Source of the DNA: Stenogyne calaminthoides
Lineage: Eukaryota > Streptophyta > Magnoliopsida > Lamiales > Lamiaceae
Reading direction: 5' to 3'
NCBI GenBank assembly: GCA_037126765.1
Contig: JBBCBC010000012.1
Span: forward strand, 7,936,001 to 8,000,000
Length of the DNA stretch: 64,000 nt
The notes beneath the pieces were generated by a model. The model was not told the DNA's origin, ran no database searches, and worked only from the letters and a program-made list of their open reading frames with translations. The position numbers and the translations under genes are program-made. Positions 58,611 through 64,000 of the stretch are shown one piece after another (position 1 is the stretch's first letter; each line of letters begins with the position of its first letter).

Positions 58611-60063
58611 AAACTTTCCTCATGCTTGATTCCATGCTCTTATTTTATGTTTTTCCTTTTTCAACTTTCTTTATTTTCATCATCCTTATCACCATTTAAT
58701 TTGGATGAAAAAGAAGAGTTCTGCCCAATGAAAAATTTTCCTTCAAAAAAAATTTCCTTTCAACCAAAGTTTAAATATTTACAAGATCATCTTATTTCTA
58801 AAATCTAATCTTCCATTAGATACTCAAGATAGTGATTTATTTATCTTTGATAAGGATTGGAGAATGAAATCAATCTTAGTTTTGAAATCACATTTTTCAC
58901 ATGAATGATCTCAAATGGATGAAATAGCATTATTACCCTAGGGCGTCTTTGACCTCCCCACGAGGCTCCCTTTTCAAAAGCGTAATTAATAATTTCTTGA
59001 TTTAATCATGGGATTGCCAGGTATAAAATTGATATGCGAACATCGCTTCAAGTCCTCTCAAGATATTGGTCAAGCGGAGCCAACTCATAATCTTGATGAA
59101 AGGTGTTTCAACATCGTTTGTTTGTAATGTGCGAAATGTATCCTTCAATAAATTCATTTCACCCCACTCCCATTCACCAAAATCATCTCATCCCATATTA
59201 ATGCATGTCCATATTTTTTTGGAGATTTTAATATGTATCAAGTACCCATTTGGATATATTTGTGCTTAGCATATTTTGTTTTGTATTTCCAATCAAAATA
59301 GTTTTTCAACCTTCAAATTGTCTTTAATATACTTAAAGACAATTTGCTGGATTAGAAAACTATTTTGATGGGAAAAATAAAACAAAAATATCCTAACCGC
59401 AAATATATCCTTCCAAATGGGTCCACTTGATCATACTAAAATCTCCAAAAAATAAACATGGATCGCCCAAATATCTCAAAAGATGATTTAAATAAGAATG
59501 TGGGGTGGGTCATTAATTAAACACATTCAAGCATATTACAAACAAAAACGATTTACAACACCTTTAATATCCAGTTAATAGTTGGCTCCCATCTACGACC
59601 AATATAAAATTAGTTCGCACTTCGCACCCATATGGCAATCCAATTTTATACCTAGAAATAACCATGATTAAATCTGAAAAAGGGATTATTTAAACTTTGA
59701 ACACGCCTCGTGGGGATGGTGCTATTTGAGAAAATAATCCAGATCATCCATTTGGAATTCATTCATTTCAAGACTAAGATTGATTTCATTCTCCAATCCT
59801 TACCAAAGAGCTTTAATCACCACTATTCTTGAAATAAATAAATCATGGATTTTAAAAAATTGAGATTTTATTTTGGAATAAAATTGTCCCAATTTTTAAA
59901 CATAGAGTAATTTTTTTTGAAGGTGAGAAAAGAACTTGGGCAAAGTAGAAAACACATTTAAACAAATTAAATAAAGCATAAGATAACATGATAAAAAAGC
60001 AAAGAAAGAAAAAATAAACATATTGGACATCAAATAAGAGTCATGGTTTGATTTTTCTTGAAA
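58611..60063. repeat. Copia leader/gag-start segment, two facing copies
   Basis: 58640-59327 reads forward and 59333-60060 reads reversed, both matching E2 26310-27045 (ACCTCCCCACGAGGCTC, GGTATAAAATTGATATGC and neighbours) with many small gaps. No gene. Confidence 0.85.
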
Positions 60064-61190
60064 GTTTGGAAAGCGGAGAGTAGGACACTGAGGTCACTGC
60101 TCCAATCCCAAAAGGAATGGAAAGAAAGGTAATTTCACGACACTAGTTGTTGAAACTTGCTTAGCAAAGGTATGACATCCCATTTATGGTGGTGGATACG
60201 GATCCAAAAAATTGGATCATGTTTGTTTCACTTTACAGGGTTCAAGCGACCCGCAACTTAGTGGGAGTGAGATCCTCATCACACCGGGCGATGCTACAAG
60301 AGTGGCAAATTAAGCAAAGGAGAAATGCACCGCCTTTTGAAGACAAAGTTTTAATTTTAAGAGATGTTTTTACGCTCCAAAATTTAGAAAGAATTTAATT
60401 TCAGCTTTCTAAACTTTTTTCTTGATGGATATTCGTTACTTTTAATAAAGTTGTTACCATTTCTTTTTTTGATAAATTTATCCTCGTTTATGGAACGTCG
60501 AATAATTCTATACAATTAATCGTGGCACACCACTCACTTAAATGCATCCTATAACACATCAATCAAGCTTCCGAGAAAATAAAACGCTCATCGATGTGAA
60601 CGAGACACTTCTATGGCATCTAAGATTGGGACATATAAATTCAAAGAGGATCCAAAAAATGGTGAAAGATGGTTCACCGGAGTTTCTCCAAGTTGAACCA
60701 ATTCCAACCTTATGCTTTATTTAATCATGTTTGGAGGGTAAAATGACCAAGAGGGCATTTGGAGCCAAGGGGAATTAGAGCCAAAAAAATTTTAGAGATC
60801 GCTCACACAGATGTATGTGGTCCAATGTCAACCAAAGCAAGAGGAGGTTATGAGTATTTTTGCCACTTTTATTGATGATTACTCAAGGTACCCTTATATT
60901 TTTTCCTTATGAAGCATAAATTGAGACCTTTTGAGAAATTCAAAGAATTTAAGGCTCAAACAGAGAATCATAGGAAAACGATCAAGTCTCTACGATCCGA
61001 TCGTGGAGGCGAATACCTCAAATGCGATGAGTTTTTGAACTACTTATCGATGAAGGGATTGCATCCCAAATAAATCAGACCCGAACCCCTCAACAAAACG
61101 GGGTTGCGAGCCAAGAAACAAAACTCTTTTGGAAATGGTTAGATCTATGATGAGTTATGCGGATCTTCCCAAGTCGTTAAAAAGGTCATG
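60064..61190 (+). pseudogene. E4 gag tail, protease and integrase, heavily broken
   Basis: Plus-strand copy of the gag-tail to integrase region. 60186-60398 contains the protease region (V-V-D-T-D, so the Gly of D-T-G is replaced) and E-D-K-V-L-I-L-R-D-V-F. 60542-60724 is the zinc domain (H-L-R-L-G-H-I-N), then an insertion-like TTATGCTTTATTTAATCATG before the second Cys pair. 60780-61190 has the integrase core in shifting frames. Many changes are one-base homopolymer gains compared with E2 and the left arm. Confidence 0.82.
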
Positions 61191-61192
61191 CC

Positions 61193-63256
61193 TTGAGACA
61201 ACAAATTTACATTCTGAACTTGTTGCCATCCAAATCGGTTCCCAAAACTCCCAAAGAATTGTGGACCGGGCGCAAGCCTAGTTTGAGACACATGAGGATT
61301 TGTGGGTGTCCAGCCTACGTGTTGGACAAGGAAGCCGGTAAATTAGATCCTCGATCAGAATTAAGGTTGTTTGTGGGATACCCCGAGGGAACAAAAGGGT
61401 GTATGTTCTATGGTCCCGAAGATCAAAAGGTGATAATAAGCACCCACTTTAAATTTTTGGAAGAAGACTATATGAACGAAAGAAGACCCAGAAGTGAGAT
61501 TACCTTAAATGAGCTAAGGGGGTTAACCTCAATGCCAACTGTACAAGATAACATACCAAACGACACACTTACACAACCGGAACCTCGTCGTAGTGGTAGG
61601 GTTGTGAAACAGCCCGAGAGATTCATGGGAATAGGAGAGTCCTCGGACTTGATTCCCGGACAAGACGAATCAGACCCATGGACATATGATGAGGCAATTC
61701 AAGACAAGGATGCAGATTCTTGGCAAATAGCAATGAAAGCCGAAATGGGTTCTATGAATCATAACAGAGTATGGGAGCTAGTCGAACCACTTAATGGGGT
61801 CAAACCCATTGGTTGCAAGTGGGTGTATAAGAGAAAAAGTGGACCAGACAGGAAGGTTGAAACCTTCAAGGCAAGACTCGTGGCGAAAGGTTATACTCAG
61901 AAAGAAGGGATCGATTATGAGGAAACTTTTTCGCCCGTAGCCATGCTCAAGTCCATCCGAATTCTCTTATCGATTGCTGCGCATCTCGACTTTGAAATCT
62001 GGCAAATGGATGTCAAGACAACTTTCCTTAATGGAAGTCTTGATGAAGAGATCTATATGCAACAACCCCAAGGCTTCATTGAAAAAGGCCAAGAACACCT
62101 AGTTTGTAAGCTCATGAAGTCCATTTACGGACTCAAACAGGCATCCAGAGCTTGGAACCAATGTTTTGATCATGTTATAAAGTCTTATGGGTTTGATCAA
62201 AACGAGTTCGAAAGTTGTGTGTACAAAAAGCGTGTCGGAACTGCATTAGTATTCTTAGTACTATACGTAGACGACATTCTGATCATCGGGAACGATGTGA
62301 AGGTGTTATCAGACGTAAGGGCATGGCTTTCAAAACAGTTTGATATGAAGGACTTAGGGGAAGCCGCACACATCCTTGGGATCAAGATCACTCGAGATCG
62401 CAAGAAAATGATGATAGGCTTGTCGCAAGCTTCATACATAGACACTGTCTTGAAATGATTCAGCATGCAGGATTCCAAGAAAGGCTTTGTACCTTTCAGA
62501 CATGGAATCCATCTATCCAAGAAAATGTGCCCTAAGACGCAAAACGAGATAGATGACATGAGAGGGATTCCTTATGCTTCGGCTGTCGGAAGCCTTATGT
62601 ATGCAATGCTGTGTACGAGACCGGATATCTGCTTTGCCGTTGGCATGGTGACAAGATATCAAAGTAACCCGGGGAAAGAACATTGGACCGCAGTTAAAAA
62701 CATTCTGAAGTATCTGAAAAGAACTCGGGATTGAATGTTAATTTATCAGTCAGATAGTCTAATCCCCATCGGCTACACGGACTCGGATTTCCAATCAGAC
62801 ATCGACTCCAGAAAATCTACCTCCGGTAGTGTGTTTTGCATGGGGGGAGGAGCCGAGACATGGAGAAGCGTCAAGCAGAAATGCTTCACAGATTCTACCA
62901 TGGAAGCGGAATATGTAGCTGCTTGCGAGGCAGCGAAAGAAGCGGTTTGGCTCAAGAACTTCCTAGTGGACTTGAATGTAGTTCCGAATTTGCCCAGCAG
63001 AATCACTGTTTATTGTGACAATGCCGGAGCAGTTGCAAATTCAAGGGAACCAAGAGCCCACAAGGCCAGCAAACACATCGAAAGGAAATACCATCTTATA
63101 CGAGATATCGTTAAGAGAGGAGATATAGATGTGGCAAAGATAGCGTCTGAAGACAACCTAGCAGATCCATTCACAAAGGGTCCGCCTCTGAATACATTCG
63201 AGAGACATGTGGAAGGAATGGGTGTCAAGACCGTTGCCAATCTGCTTTTAGTATAA
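61193..63256 (+). pseudogene. E4 integrase tail, reverse transcriptase and RNase H (nearly intact)
   Basis: Best preserved pol in the window: 61193-62458 (421 codons), 62465-62734 and 62735-63256 are one frame interrupted by only two TGA codons (62456-62458 and 62732-62734). Order: integrase C-terminal region (R-I-C-G-C-P-A-Y-V-L-D-K), hinge R-R-S-G-R-V-V-K-Q-P, the copia RT domain (I-G-C-K-W-V-Y-K-R-K, F-S-P-V-A-M-L, Q-M-D-V-K with the first Asp, Y-V-D-D with the other two at about 62266), then RNase H with D, E and D in G-Y-T-D-S-D-F, E-A-E-Y-V-A and Y-C-D-N. It ends V-A-N-L-L-L-V with a stop at 63254-63256. E1 and E2 lack the RNase H features kept here. Confidence 0.93.
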
Positions 63257-63339
63257 GTGGGAGAAATTATTAGGTTTGTGTAGGTGACATTAGATGTCAC
63301 GAATTAGGAACTACACATGACATGTTGTAGTATACTTAA

Positions 63340-63364
63340 AAGCAGACTTTGAGTATAAGTGGGA
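63340..63364 (+). other. E4 polypurine tract (second copy)
   Basis: GAGTATAAGTGGGA at 63351-63364, with the first copy near 63250. The LTR start that should follow is missing. Confidence 0.65.
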
Positions 63365-63918
63365 TTTTCGAAAATACTCCATAACAAAGAGTAGGTGGGA
63401 TTTTGTGGAATATTATAATTATGGGAAAAAGAATATAGGAGATATATTGAAGATTTCTTGGAGATCAAGAAAAGATTTTCCCACATTGTTTTTGCCCCAA
63501 AATTTCGACCACCACTACTCTATAAATAGGGGATGATTCTTTCATTCCCAAGTACAATTCCATGTGCTGAAAAAATTAGTAAATCAACAAAGGTGGTGCA
63601 ACAAAGTTTATTTTCCTTTTGTTAATTGTTCGCAAGTGTCCTACCACCGGATAGTCGAGCAAGGATTAAAGGAATACTTGGGAAGTTATTTTGGTGTGTC
63701 TAATCAACAAGACCATTGCCGTCCCAAGAGGTATGTTCACGTAAGCTCGTAGAATTTTCGCATGCGTAGGATTTACGTGAATTGATTATATGCATGATTT
63801 GTTGTTGGATTATTATTTGAATTAATATAGGATTAATTCATGCTAGTAATAATTATAAGAATTAAATTTGTATTTAAATATTCATCCCGAATAGATCTGT
63901 GCAACTTATTCCCCAACA
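63365..63918 (+). repeat. E4 3' LTR, 5'-truncated
   Basis: 554 bp matching the last third of the E2 LTR (from TTTTCGAAAA near 24950), with TATAAATA at 63521-63528 and the end ATTCCCCAACA at 63918. About the first 1.3 kb of the LTR is absent, joined directly to the polypurine tract. Confidence 0.88.
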
Positions 63919-64000
63919 GATGCCTCCTTGAAAAATGCAAAATGGTTGAGAGGAATTCTTCGCTTGTTCGAATTGGCTTCCGGATTGAAAGTAAACTTCC
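63919..64000 (+). pseudogene. LINE reverse transcriptase fragment (continues past window)
   Basis: Reads D-A-S-L-K-N-A-K-W-L-R-G-I-L and F-E-L-A-S-G-L-K-V-N-F in one frame, the segment just after the catalytic F-A-D-D box of plant L1-type RT. The E4 LTR ends exactly at its edge, so E4 lies in or next to this LINE. It is a different part of RT from the end of the 37325-38612 fragment and on the opposite strand. Confidence 0.75.

Larger units (their letters stand above)
57660..61010. repeat. 3.35-kb near-perfect palindrome
   Basis: Left arm about 57660-59327 and right arm about 59333-61010 are reverse complements, with the turn at TCTTTAA-TATAC-TTAAAGA (59321-59339) and no real spacer. Mirrored landmarks include the gag tail (58540 / 60110), the CACTCCCACTAAGTTGCGGG stretch and its complement (58390 / 60255), and integrase starts (58134 / 60541). 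Each arm also has the leader segment inverted relative to its own gag-pol (junctions at about 58610 and 60060). The arms differ by many small indels. Confidence 0.88.

Overview
This is a plant nuclear window, almost certainly from a eudicot. It has intron-rich genes with GT-AG splice sites, low-molecular-weight purple acid phosphatases, Ty1/copia LTRs primed by initiator-Met tRNA, a plant L1-type LINE, an FBD/F-box tail, and Stowaway, hAT and Mutator-like elements. AT-rich DNA surrounds the genes. I cannot name the species; a Lamiales-like asterid is only a guess.

The cellular content is three complete seven-exon purple acid phosphatase (PAP) genes: PAP-A on the minus strand (12165-19668), and PAP-B (44845-48147) and PAP-C (49149-53044) on the plus strand. 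The five internal exons have identical lengths in all three (157, 108, 128, 129 and 68 nt), so they are paralogues of one local family. All seven metal-ligand residues are present in each. A relic of exon 4 lies between B and C, which points to a further lost copy. An FBD-domain gene tail at 42850-43115 is a broken fragment. Everything else is transposon-derived or featureless AT-rich DNA.

Layout: 1-9672 is copia element E1 (5' LTR cut by the window edge; pol interrupted by a foreign solo LTR), inserted into the gag of a minus-strand Ty3/gypsy element whose 5' LTR ends at 11696. 12165-19668 is PAP-A, with a 4.8-kb fourth intron packed with MULE, hAT, Stowaway and fold-back elements. 20890-23658 holds LTR relics. 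23659-37324 is copia element E2; its 3' LTR is split by a second LTR element (30796-36117) that keeps only 137 bp between its LTRs and itself contains a nested truncated LTR. 37325-38612 is a LINE reverse transcriptase fragment. 39820-40672 holds two fold-back elements. 41012-42804 is a complete 1.8-kb non-autonomous LTR element with a perfect TTTTC target duplication. PAP-B and PAP-C follow. 53480-64000 is a second transposon block: a gypsy-like gag start, minus-strand copia E3, a 3.35-kb near-perfect palindrome centred at about 59330, plus-strand copia E4 and a LINE fragment.

The PAPs would act as secreted or vacuolar phosphomonoesterases in phosphate acquisition or recycling; that role is inferred from the family. 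The most notable observations are the large palindrome, the defects shared by E1 and E2 (evidence that an already broken element was copied), the LTR element reduced to primer site plus polypurine tract, and the stepwise change of an active-site histidine pair across the three PAPs. I found no obviously new gene system, CRISPR array or RNA gene.
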